A stretch of 64,000 nt of DNA from positions 116,600 through 180,599 of the forward strand of contig JACRBI010000030.1 of NCBI GenBank assembly GCA_016234495.1, written 5' to 3'. The notes below the pieces were generated by a model, which made no database searches, was not told the DNA's origin, and saw nothing but the letters and a program-made list of their open reading frames with translations. This DNA is from Chloroflexota bacterium (lineage in GTDB: Bacteria > Chloroflexota > Anaerolineae > Anaerolineales > Villigracilaceae). Positions within the stretch are counted from its first letter, which is position 1. Each line of letters begins with the position of its first letter. Below, one piece after another: positions 35,384 through 42,661 of this stretch. The translations under genes were made by a program, and so were the position numbers.

Positions 35384-36082
35384 ATGACCAGCCCTGCCCC
35401 ACTTCTCTTCGATACCTATTACCATATTTATAATCGCGGCGTGAATGGCGAGAATATTTTTGTTGAGGAAAGAAATTACGAATATTTCCTGAAACTTTAC
35501 GAGAAACATCTTGCGCCAGTGACGGATTTGTTTGCTTATTGCTTGTTGAGAAATCATTTCCATATATCGATTAGAACAAAGTCGGAAGAAGAAATCCTTG
35601 AAACGATAAAGACCCTTGATAAAGAGACCCTAAGGGTTTCTTCCGCGAATAGTCGCCAAGGCGGGCAAGGGAGTCTTGCAAACCAAGACGAAGGTCAGTC
35701 AAGAAAACCCTTAGGGTCTGGATACGTGAGTGACCAATTCTCGAATTTCTTCAACGCCTACGCTAAAGCGATAAACAAAGCATATGCGAGAACTGGCAGT
35801 TTATTCCAACATCCGTTTGGAAGGGTGCCAATTACAAGTGATAGGCAGTTTTGGAATGTGATTGCGTACATTCACCAGAACCCGCAGAAGCATAAGTTTG
35901 TGACAGATTTTCGGGACTGGAAATATTCATCGTATGGGATAATACTGTCTGATGCGAAGACGAGTGTGAATCGAAACAAGGTATTGGACTGGTTTGGAAA
36001 TAAGGCAGATTACCTGTCACTCCACACGCAATGGGTGACAGATGCCCAAGCAAAGTGGTTTGTGGAAGATGATTTTGATTGA
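35384..36082 (+). CDS. REP-associated tyrosine transposase (RAYT, Y1/HUH family)
   Basis: 232 residues. The N-terminus (YYHIYNRGVNGENIFVEE) and the HUH motif in LLRNHFHISIRT (about residues 50-62) mark a Y1 transposase; the catalytic Tyr lies in a helix FNAYAKAINKAYARTGSLFQ, followed by IAYIHQNPQKHKFV as in RAYTs. It would nick single-stranded palindromic REP DNA. A 95-base copy of the local palindrome family (35625-35719) lies inside the gene between the HUH and Tyr regions and is translated as a linker (about residues 81-112) without breaking the frame. Palindromes also flank the gene. Confidence 0.9.
   Translation: MTSPAPLLFDTYYHIYNRGVNGENIFVEERNYEYFLKLYEKHLAPVTDLFAYCLLRNHFHISIRTKSEEEILETIKTLDKETLRVSSANSRQGGQGSLANQDEGQSRKPLGSGYVSDQFSNFFNAYAKAINKAYARTGSLFQHPFGRVPITSDRQFWNVIAYIHQNPQKHKFVTDFRDWKYSSYGIILSDAKTSVNRNKVLDWFGNKADYLSLHTQWVTDAQAKWFVEDDFD
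35625..35719. repeat. 95-base palindromic element inside the RAYT gene
   Basis: Left end AGACCCTAAGGGTTTC, right end GAAAACCCTTAGGGTCT, interior about 60 bases. Same length and ends as 38786-38880 and 39040-39134. Translated in frame as TLRVSS...RKPLGS. Confidence 0.9.
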
Positions 36083-36095
36083 AATTTAAATATAG

Positions 36096-36128
36096 AGACC
36101 CTAAGGGTTTTGAAAACCCTTAGGGTCT
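36096..36128. repeat. Compact 33-base palindrome after the RAYT gene
   Basis: AGACCCTAAGGGTTTT (36096-36111), one G, then its exact complement (36113-36128). Starts 14 bases after the RAYT stop; may also fold as a hairpin before hsdM. Confidence 0.92.
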
Positions 36129-36146
36129 GATAACAACAAGGATTCC

Positions 36147-37628
36147 ATGCCAAAGAAAACAACTCAACCAGCACCACAGCAAAATTCAAAAGCCTCCCTC
36201 TCCTCCCTCATCAAATCTTCCCGTGATATTATGCGGAAGGATGCGGGGTTGAATGGGGATTTGGATCGGTTGCCGCAGTTGTCGTGGATTCTGTTTTTGA
36301 AGTGTTATGACGATCTGGAGATGCGGCGAGAAGAAGATGCGAAGTTAGAGCGGAAGGCGTATAAGCCTGTGATTCCGTCGCCGTATCGGTGGCGGGATTG
36401 GGCGTCGGATGAGGATAACGGGGCGACGGGCGAGGATCTGGTCAAGTTCGTCAATGACGGGTTGCTGCCTGCGCTGCGCGGGCTTTCGGGGTCGGATGAA
36501 CGGTTGAAGGTGGCGGAGGTATTCAAGGAGACGTACAGCCGTATGCTCTCGGGGTATCTGCTGCGCGATGTCGTTAATCTGGTGGATAACATCCACTTTC
36601 AGTCGAAGGATGAGATCTTTACGCTGGCGCATTTGTATGAGTCGATGTTGAAGGAGATGCGCGACGCGGCTGGCGATTCGGGCGAGTTCTATACGCCCCG
36701 ACCCGTGGTAAAGCTGATCGTAGACAGAGTCAAGCCGCGGCTGGGTGAGAGCGTGCTCGATCCCGCTTGTGGCACGGGCGGATTTTTAGTCGAGTCGTAT
36801 GAGTATCTTAAGCCGCGCGTCAAAAATTCCAAAGAGCAGGAGACACTGCAAATGCGGACGTTGTTTGGGGTGGAGAAGAAGCCGCTGCCGTATCTGTTGA
36901 GCACGATGAACCTGTTACTGCATGGGATCGAGACGCCGAACATCCGCCGCGATAACGCGTTGAAGAATCCGCTGAACGAGATCGGGGAGAAAGACCGCTT
37001 CGATGTGATCGTGACGAACCCGCCCTTCGGCGGCGAGGAGGAGGCGGGCATTCAGTTGAACTTCCCCGAGAACACGCGCGCCAGCGAGACGGCGCTGTTG
37101 TTCATGCAGTTCGTGATGCGTTCGTTGAAGCATGGCGGGCGCTGCGGCGTGGTGGTGCCGAATGGATTTCTGTTCGGCGACGGGGTGGCGGCGCGGGTGA
37201 AGGCACAGATGCTGAGGGATTTCAATCTGCATACGATCATCCGACTGCCCGAAGGTGTGTTCGCGCCGTATACTGGCATTCCGACTAATGTGCTTTTCTT
37301 TGATCGGACTCAGCCGACAGTTGATATTTGGTTCTATGAAGTTCCTGCTCGCGATGGCGGAAGATATAGCAAATCCAAGCCAATGCAGTTTGATGAATTT
37401 CAAAACTGCATTGAATGGTGGGATGACCGTGTTGAAAATGAATTTGCTTGGAAAGTCTCAGCTGAAAGTGTTTTTGAAAAGGGATGCAATTTAGATATTC
37501 GTAACCCCAATAGACTTGAAGATATTGAACATACACCGCCAGATATCTTAGTGAAAGACATTCTTGATAAAGAAATGAGAATAATTGAAATCATCAAAGA
37601 GATAAATCAGATTTTGGAGAATAAATAG
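36147..37628 (+). CDS. hsdM: Type I restriction-modification system, M subunit (N6-adenine methylase)
   Basis: 493 residues. N-terminal HsdM domain (about 15-150), then GEFYTPRPVVKLIVD, AdoMet-binding motif I LDPACGTGGFLVES and catalytic motif IV VTNPPFGGEEEAG. It methylates adenine in the site chosen by HsdS. Base composition changes visibly at about 37280: the first 1.1 kb is GC-rich with many GCG/CGC codons, the last 350 bases and the following hsdS are AT-rich. This suggests that the 3' end of hsdM and hsdS came in together by recombination. The stop overlaps hsdS by one base. Confidence 0.95.
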   Translation: MPKKTTQPAPQQNSKASLSSLIKSSRDIMRKDAGLNGDLDRLPQLSWILFLKCYDDLEMRREEDAKLERKAYKPVIPSPYRWRDWASDEDNGATGEDLVKFVNDGLLPALRGLSGSDERLKVAEVFKETYSRMLSGYLLRDVVNLVDNIHFQSKDEIFTLAHLYESMLKEMRDAAGDSGEFYTPRPVVKLIVDRVKPRLGESVLDPACGTGGFLVESYEYLKPRVKNSKEQETLQMRTLFGVEKKPLPYLLSTMNLLLHGIETPNIRRDNALKNPLNEIGEKDRFDVIVTNPPFGGEEEAGIQLNFPENTRASETALLFMQFVMRSLKHGGRCGVVVPNGFLFGDGVAARVKAQMLRDFNLHTIIRLPEGVFAPYTGIPTNVLFFDRTQPTVDIWFYEVPARDGGRYSKSKPMQFDEFQNCIEWWDDRVENEFAWKVSAESVFEKGCNLDIRNPNRLEDIEHTPPDILVKDILDKEMRIIEIIKEINQILENK

Positions 37629-38785
37629 TGCTCCAGAATAAATCATCACATTGGGCAGAAGTGCCAATTGGAGAAATCCTGAAATATCTTGATGAAAAAG
37701 TCGTGTTTGATGACATGGCTGAATACATCACGATTACTGTAAAACGCCGTCACGGTGGCTTGGAAGCACGCGAGAAACTTTTTGGGCATGAAATCAAGAC
37801 CAAAAAGCAATATCGGTTACATCGTGGGGCTTTCATCATTTCACGGGTTCAATGTTGGCACGCGGCTTTTGCTATTGTGCCTGACGATATTCCAGAGAAC
37901 ATGATTGCAAGCCAGAATTATGATCAGTTTGAAATTTCGCCAAAGGTTGATAGGCGTTTCTTTTGGTGGCTTTCACATTCCCAGCAATTTATTGAGACTG
38001 TTCGAAGCAGTGCGTCAGGCGTTGTAATTGAGAAACTGGTTTTCAATCGTGATGCTTGGTTACAAAAAACAATACCGATCCCGCCGTTGGATGAGCAACG
38101 GCAAATTGTCGCGCACATCGAGTCGCTGGCGGCACGGGTTAATGAAGCACAGCGTCTGCGGGAAAAAATTCAAGAAGAAATTAGTGCCTTCATTGCCAGT
38201 TATCATGTTTTTTACTCCGATAAGGTTGTAAAACTGGGCGACATTCTGACTTTGGATGAATACAAAGAAGTAATCAAACCAGAAGGTAATTATCCCCAAA
38301 TTGGTGTCAAAGGATTTGGAAAAGGATTATTTGCGCGAGAGACATTATCAGGAACTGAAACTACATACAAATGGTTCAATCGGCTTTATTACGGCGCAGT
38401 TGTTTTGAGTCAAGTCAAAGGTTGGGAAGGTGCCATTGGTGTCGTTGATAAGTCATTGGTTGGAAAATTTGCTTCACCCGAATATCGAACCTTTCGATGT
38501 AAACCTGACCAAGCATTGTCAGAGTATTTGAGTGAATTAATTGCCACACCTTGGTTCTACTTCCAGTTAAAAACTCTGAGTAGAGGCGTTGGCGGACGAA
38601 GAGAACGAGTTCGTCCAGAGTTGTTTGTTGAACTTGAAATTCCCATGCCTGATATTGAGAGGCAGAAACAGGCAGTAGAAATCTTTGCGACGTTTCCAGC
38701 GTTGCGGGAGTTGCAGTCGCAAAGTCAAGAAGAATTGGATGCATTGCTACCGTCCGTGCTGGATAGGGCGTTCCGAGGTCAATGA
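37628..38785 (+). CDS. hsdS: Type I restriction-modification system, S (specificity) subunit
   Basis: 385 residues from a GTG that shares a base with the hsdM stop. Two target-recognition domains (about 10-150 and 205-345) are each followed by a conserved helix: IPIPPLDEQRQIVAHIESLA and IPMPDIERQKQAVEIFATFP. It sets the DNA sequence recognised by the complex. The end (EELDALLPSVLDRAFRGQ) is the standard HsdS tail, but the usual ending RAFKGEL is found instead in a duplicated tail at 38965-39039. AT-rich compared with neighbours. A palindromic element begins at the base after its stop. Confidence 0.93.
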   Translation: MLQNKSSHWAEVPIGEILKYLDEKVVFDDMAEYITITVKRRHGGLEAREKLFGHEIKTKKQYRLHRGAFIISRVQCWHAAFAIVPDDIPENMIASQNYDQFEISPKVDRRFFWWLSHSQQFIETVRSSASGVVIEKLVFNRDAWLQKTIPIPPLDEQRQIVAHIESLAARVNEAQRLREKIQEEISAFIASYHVFYSDKVVKLGDILTLDEYKEVIKPEGNYPQIGVKGFGKGLFARETLSGTETTYKWFNRLYYGAVVLSQVKGWEGAIGVVDKSLVGKFASPEYRTFRCKPDQALSEYLSELIATPWFYFQLKTLSRGVGGRRERVRPELFVELEIPMPDIERQKQAVEIFATFPALRELQSQSQEELDALLPSVLDRAFRGQ

Positions 38786-38880
38786 AGACCCTAAGGGTTT
38801 CTCCCGCTATCGGATGCCATGTCGGGCAAGAGGGGCTTGCATATCGTAACCCAGGTCAGCCGAGAAAACCCTTAGGGTCT
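38786..38880. repeat. 95-base palindromic element directly after the hsdS stop
   Basis: Begins at the base following TGA. Ends AGACCCTAAGGGTTTC and GAAAACCCTTAGGGTCT as in the RAYT copy. The interior shares about 60 bases with the copy at 39040 with scattered differences. Confidence 0.9.
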
Positions 38881-38941
38881 CGGATGATGAAGGTCAATGC
38901 GTTCCCACTCACCGCAGAGCGGTTCGGGGACGATGTGCGGG
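38881..38941. repeat. 61-base flank repeated with 39198-39258
   Basis: The 61 bases after the right end of the first element recur after the second with about two differences (59 of 61 match by eye), so element plus flank were duplicated together. Confidence 0.85.
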
Positions 38942-38964
38942 AGCCCCACAAGGGGGTGATATTT

Positions 38965-39039
38965 CAGTCGCAAAGCCAAGAAGAATTGGATGCATTGCTG
39001 CCGTCCGTGTTGGATAGGGCGTTTAAGGGAGAGTTGTGA
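38965..39039 (+). pseudogene. Second copy of the hsdS 3' end
   Basis: CAGTCGCAAAG... repeats hsdS bases 38714-38785 with few changes and encodes SQEELDALLPSVLDRAFKGE-L-stop, the canonical HsdS ending. It is cut off from hsdS by an element and has no start of its own; an open frame from ATG 38782 through the element to this tail exists but is probably fortuitous. It records an insertion and duplication at the end of hsdS. Confidence 0.85.
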
Positions 39040-39134
39040 AGACCCTAAGGGTTTCTTCCGTTATCGGATGTCATGTCGGGCAAGGGAGTCTTGTATATCG
39101 TGACGATTGTCAGCCGAGAAAACCCTTAGGGTCT
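39040..39134. repeat. 95-base palindromic element after the second hsdS tail
   Basis: Again starts at the base after a TGA stop. Same ends and length as the copy at 38786. Confidence 0.9.
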
Positions 39135-39148
39135 CGGATGATGGATGA

Positions 39149-39197
39149 CGGTTTTGCCTGTCAGGACGAAGGTCAGCGGGAAAAAACTTTAGGGTCT
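39149..39197. repeat. Partial (right-hand) copy of the palindromic element
   Basis: Shares GACGAAGGTCAG with the RAYT-internal copy and ends AAAAACTTTAGGGTCT, a decayed right end. The left half is missing. Confidence 0.7.
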
Positions 39198-39264
39198 CGG
39201 ATGACGAAGGTCACTGCGTTCCCACTCACCGCAGAGCGGTTCGGGGACGATGTGCGGGCGGTTG

Positions 39265-39362
39265 CAGTCACAAAGTCAAGGAGAATTGGATGCTTTGCTA
39301 CCGTCCCACAGGGATGCTTCGCAATCCGTGCTGTGACCATCGGGAGAGGCATTCAAAGGTGA
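39265..39362 (+). pseudogene. Third, decayed copy of the hsdS 3' end
   Basis: Begins CAGTCACAAAGTCAAGGAGA, follows the hsdS tail to CTACCGTCC, is then broken by about 20 and 15 inserted bases, and ends GCATTCAAAGGTGAGTAG, equivalent to the AFKGE ending. Not a gene. The span 38786-39383 contains no other coding sequence. Confidence 0.75.
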
Positions 39363-39383
39363 GTAGTAAAGAAAGGAATAATT

Positions 39384-39641
39384 ATGGCTGGCAAATACAC
39401 TCCGCTTGAAAATTACTTGCATGATTTACCTGCAAATCAAAAAGAAGCGACTCTTTCCTTTGAACAGATCGAAAAAATAATCAATGCCAAATTGCCATCA
39501 TCTGCCTATGAAGACCGCCGCTGGTGGGATCATGAGAAAGAAGGCAACCACGTCAACGCCCGCGCATGGGCAAATGCCGGTTGGAAGGTGGATGTGGTCA
39601 ACTTCAACGAGAAGTGGGTGAAGTTATTCCGTGCTGGATAA
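39384..39641 (+). CDS. DUF7662-like small protein
   Basis: 85 residues with LENYLHDLPANQKEATLSFE, DRRWWDHEKEGNHVNARAW and NAGWKVDVVNF, the pattern of a small family (DUF7662) often seen next to defence and restriction genes. AAAGGAAT precedes the ATG. Its last codons and stop lie in a 20-base stretch nearly identical to the hsdS tail (39628-39647), so the gene end seems to have been formed by recombination. Function unknown; possibly nucleic-acid binding. Confidence 0.75.
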   Translation: MAGKYTPLENYLHDLPANQKEATLSFEQIEKIINAKLPSSAYEDRRWWDHEKEGNHVNARAWANAGWKVDVVNFNEKWVKLFRAG

Positions 39642-39651
39642 GGCGTTGAAC

Positions 39652-41013
39652 ATGAAGTTATCCCGGGCACTTCGATTACAAAATCCAGCCGCAGTCAGCT
39701 TTGCAGGTGCGGGCGGAAAGACCACAGCCATGTTCCAGCTTGCGCGCGAATTCCCGCGGACAATTGTCACAGCCACTACCCACCTCGGCGCATGGCAAAT
39801 TCCACTGGCTGACCATCACATCGCCACAAATGATTTGACTACGCTCGCTGCGCTCGAAAATATCCCGGCCCACGGCGTGACTCTTGTCAGTGGTGAAATT
39901 GAAAATGACAGAACCAGTCCGGTCAGCGAAAATATCCTATCCTGGCTATACGAAGAAAGCCAGCGACAAAATACTCCCCTTCTCATCGAGGCAGATGGTG
40001 CGCGCCAGAAGCCTCTCAAAGCTCCCGCTGGACATGAGCCGCCCATTCCCAATTTCACAGAGGCGGTCATTGTCACCGCCGGGTTGAGCGGTCTCGGCAA
40101 GCCGCTCAATGATGAGCATGTTCATCGCGCAGAAATTTTTTCGAGTTTGAGCGGTTTGCAAATCAACCAGCCAATCACTGCTGATTCGATCGCGCGTGTG
40201 CTCACCCATCCGCAGGGCGGGCTGAAAAATATCCCGCCCACCGCGCGGCGCATTGCCCTGCTCAATCAAGCCGACACGCCCGAACTGCAATCCATCGGCG
40301 GAGGCATGACACGTAAACTGCTCGATCATTTCGACTCTGTTATCGTTGCTTCACTTAAAAATTCAAACCTTCAAACATTTGAACAGACCGCGGGAATCAT
40401 TCTTGCCGCCGGAGAATCGACTCGCTTTGGGTCGCCGAAACAACTTCTGGATTGGAAGGGCAAGCCGTTCGTGCGACAAGTGGCCGAAACCGCGCTTCAA
40501 GCCGGACTTTGGCCTGTAGTGGCCGTCACCGGCTTTCGCGCCGCTGACATTGAATCCGCGCTAAGCGGACTGCCCGTGAAAATTGTCCACAACCCGGAAT
40601 TTCCACAGGGACAAAGCACATCCATCCGCGCAGGGATAAATTCATTGCCCCCTCCGTCACTTGGTGTCACCTCCCTCAAATCTGAAAGATTTGGGGGAGG
40701 ACGGGTGGGGGCTGCAGTTTTCCTACTCGCCGACCAGCCGCAAATCCCAGCAGACGTGATCCGCGCATTGACCGAGTCACATACGCGGGAAATGCAATCC
40801 ATCCTCGCGCCGCTGGTGCAGAACGACCGCCGCGCCAACCCGGTGCTGTTTGACCGGATCACATTTCCCGACCTGCTCAATCTCACTGGCGACGTTGGCG
40901 GGCGCGCGATATTCGACAAACACCGCGTTGAATACATTCCGTGGCATGACGATATTCTATTGTTCGATGTGGACAAGCCCGAAGATTATCAACGCTTGAA
41001 GGAGATGGAGTGA
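39652..41013 (+). CDS. YqeC - MocA fusion, molybdenum hydroxylase cofactor protein
   Basis: 453 residues. Part 1 (1-230) is YqeC: P-loop SFAGAGGKTTAMFQLAREF, then LIEADGARQKPLKAPAGHEP. Part 2 (about 245-450) is a MobA/MocA-like nucleotidyltransferase: IILAAGESTRFGSPKQLLDW and FLLADQPQIP, which would attach CMP (or GMP) to molybdopterin. The fusion of two maturation steps fits the upstream hydroxylase. A palindrome (40670-40700) lies in frame just before FLLADQP. A GTG at 39631 would extend the start, but that stretch is hsdS-derived. Confidence 0.87.
   Translation: MKLSRALRLQNPAAVSFAGAGGKTTAMFQLAREFPRTIVTATTHLGAWQIPLADHHIATNDLTTLAALENIPAHGVTLVSGEIENDRTSPVSENILSWLYEESQRQNTPLLIEADGARQKPLKAPAGHEPPIPNFTEAVIVTAGLSGLGKPLNDEHVHRAEIFSSLSGLQINQPITADSIARVLTHPQGGLKNIPPTARRIALLNQADTPELQSIGGGMTRKLLDHFDSVIVASLKNSNLQTFEQTAGIILAAGESTRFGSPKQLLDWKGKPFVRQVAETALQAGLWPVVAVTGFRAADIESALSGLPVKIVHNPEFPQGQSTSIRAGINSLPPPSLGVTSLKSERFGGGRVGAAVFLLADQPQIPADVIRALTESHTREMQSILAPLVQNDRRANPVLFDRITFPDLLNLTGDVGGRAIFDKHRVEYIPWHDDILLFDVDKPEDYQRLKEME
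40670..40700. repeat. In-frame palindrome inside the yqeC-mocA fusion
   Basis: CCTCCCTCAAATCT (40670-40683) and AGATTTGGGGGAGG (40687-40700) pair with one mismatch around GAA. Translated within TSLKSERFGGGR. Confidence 0.88.
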
Positions 41014-41648
41014 ACATCTCAGCCATCATCCTCGCAGCGGGACAATCCAAACGCATGGGTCAGCCAAAGCTGCTCTTGCCGTGGGGCAACACAAGCGTGT
41101 TGGGCAAGGTCATCGAAACGATTCAATCTGCCGGCATCGAAGACATTCTTGTGGTCACTGGCGGGGCAAAAGATGAAGTAGAACAACTGATTGCCAATTA
41201 CAAAGTGCGGGGCACGCACAACCAGGATTATGCCAGCAACGAAATGCTGGAATCAATTCAACTTGGCTTGCAGGAACTTTTGCCCTCTCCTACCCGGCGG
41301 GACACCTCCCCCATTTTCAAAGAAAATGGGGGAGAAAGGGAGGGTGCTCTCATTTGTCTCGGCGACCAGCCCCAGGTCAAGGAAAGAAGCGTGCGGGTCG
41401 TGTGCGAAATGTTCCTCGCGCAGAAATCCAGCATTGTCGTGCCGAGTTATCAAATGCGGCGCGGACATCCATGGTTGCTCGCAAGGGAATTATGGGGCGA
41501 AGTTTTGCAGATGCGCGCGCCAGAATCGATGCGCGATTTTCTCAACAAGCATGGGGATGATATTTTTTACATCGAGCATGATTCGCCGGACATCCTGCAA
41601 GACCTCGACACGCCCGAGGACTACCTAAAGCACAAACCTCAACAATAG
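41010..41648 (+). CDS. MocA/MobA-like molybdenum cofactor nucleotidyltransferase
   Basis: 212 residues from a GTG that overlaps the previous stop (GTGA), with AAGGAGAT upstream. Signature IILAAGQSKRMGQPKLLLPW and ICLGDQPQVK. It is a paralogue of the second half of the preceding protein. Two such enzymes side by side could make different forms of the cofactor (CMP and GMP) or form a heteromer. A palindrome (41306-41334) lies in frame at the position matching the one in the paralogue. Confidence 0.88.
   Translation: MNISAIILAAGQSKRMGQPKLLLPWGNTSVLGKVIETIQSAGIEDILVVTGGAKDEVEQLIANYKVRGTHNQDYASNEMLESIQLGLQELLPSPTRRDTSPIFKENGGEREGALICLGDQPQVKERSVRVVCEMFLAQKSSIVVPSYQMRRGHPWLLARELWGEVLQMRAPESMRDFLNKHGDDIFYIEHDSPDILQDLDTPEDYLKHKPQQ
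41306..41334. repeat. In-frame palindrome inside the mocA-like gene
   Basis: CTCCCCCATTTTC (41306-41318) and GAAAATGGGGGAG (41322-41334), perfect 13-bp stem with an AAA loop. Translated within TSPIFKENGGER. Confidence 0.9.
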
Positions 41649-41649
41649 A

Positions 41650-41678
41650 TTGACAATCTGAGTCACAAAAGATAAACT
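41650..41678 (+). promoter_or_regulatory. Promoter of the dagK-like gene
   Basis: TTGACA (41650-41655) and TAAACT (41673-41678), 17-base spacer, right after the mocA stop. A 7-bp hairpin (41680-41701) whose right arm holds the GGGAG ribosome site follows; only part of it would be in the transcript if the start is near 41685. Confidence 0.65.
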
Positions 41679-41706
41679 CGCTCCCATTCCTAACTGGGAG
41701 CATATT

Positions 41707-42627
41707 GTGAAATACTTTATCATTGTCAACCCAACTTCAGGCCGCGGACTTGGCGCGAAGTCCATTCCGCAAATCGAATCCAGCCTGCGCGAAAGCGGGC
41801 TGGATTTTACGCTTGTACAGACCGAACGCATGTGGCACGCCTCCGAATTGGCGGAAGGCGCGGCGCGCGACGGCTATGATGTGATCGTGTGCGCAAGCGG
41901 AGACGGGACGATCAACGAAGCCATCAACGGCATTATGAAGGCGCGCAAAGAAGGCCACGCAAAGACCGCGTTCTCCGTGCTTGCCATCGGCACAGGCAAC
42001 GATTTTGCTGGCGGCACAGGTATCCCCACAAATTTGAGTGACAGCTTGAAATCGCTGGCAGCGAACAAACGCAAAAAAATTGACATCGGTCTTGTCAGCG
42101 GCGGTGATTACCCCGAAGGCAGATATTTTGGCAACGGCATCGGAGTTGGCTTCGACGCGGCAGTCGGCAATGAGGCCATCAAAGTCCGCTGGACGCGCGG
42201 CCTGCTTGCGTATCTCATCGGCGTGATCAAAACCGTTTTCCTTTATTACAATCCCGCGCAGGTTGAAATCGTATTGGACGACAACGAAACCATTAAGCAG
42301 GTTTCGCTGATGATCTCGGTCATGAATGGCAGGCGCATGGGCGGCGGTTTTCAAATGGCACCCGAAAGCAAACCAGACGACGGCCTCTTCGATCTGTGCA
42401 TTGCTGAAACCGCATCGAAGGGGCGCATCCTGCAAATGATCCCGCACTTCATCAAGGGCACTCAAGCCAGCCTGCCTGAAATCCAAATGAAGCGCGCGAA
42501 AAAGGTTTCGATTAAATCTTTGGATCGGACATTCCCTGCTCATGCGGATGGGGAATTCATCTGCCTCAGCGGTTCAGCCCTGACCCTTGAACTGCTCCCG
42601 TCTGAATTGGAAATTATCTGCGCCTGA
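41707..42627 (+). CDS. Diacylglycerol/lipid kinase (DagK/YegS family)
   Basis: 306 residues from GTG 41707. DAGK catalytic domain (1-130): FIIVNPTSGRG, the glycine loop VCASGDGTINEAINGI and IGTGNDFAGG; C-terminal beta-sandwich with GIGVGFDAAVGNE and RRMGGGFQMAPESKPDDGLF. It phosphorylates diacylglycerol or a related lipid at the membrane, returning it to phosphatidate. Followed closely by PlsC, which makes phosphatidate, so the pair acts in phospholipid synthesis. Confidence 0.93.
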   Translation: MKYFIIVNPTSGRGLGAKSIPQIESSLRESGLDFTLVQTERMWHASELAEGAARDGYDVIVCASGDGTINEAINGIMKARKEGHAKTAFSVLAIGTGNDFAGGTGIPTNLSDSLKSLAANKRKKIDIGLVSGGDYPEGRYFGNGIGVGFDAAVGNEAIKVRWTRGLLAYLIGVIKTVFLYYNPAQVEIVLDDNETIKQVSLMISVMNGRRMGGGFQMAPESKPDDGLFDLCIAETASKGRILQMIPHFIKGTQASLPEIQMKRAKKVSIKSLDRTFPAHADGEFICLSGSALTLELLPSELEIICA

Positions 42628-42661
42628 GAAGCGCGGCATAAATACCGCGATACGAAAAACC

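Noticed and set aside
38782..39039. 85-codon frame starting on the hsdS stop (ATGA)
   Set aside because: It is made of a palindromic element plus a copy of the hsdS tail; the peptide has no independent family and the frame follows from the duplication. The same holds for the frame at 39036-39362.
38786..39197. CRISPR-like array of repeats near hsdS
   Set aside because: The repeats are palindrome-ended elements with conserved interiors and repeated flanks, not short direct repeats with unique spacers, and no cas genes are present.
32947..39651. Prophage or integrative element for the restriction island
   Set aside because: No integrase, no tRNA target and no convincing att direct repeats; only the RAYT transposase and repeats are present.
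41680..41701. Hairpin masking the dagK ribosome site
   Set aside because: The promoter predicted at 41650-41678 would start transcription inside the left arm, so the full hairpin would not be in the main transcript.
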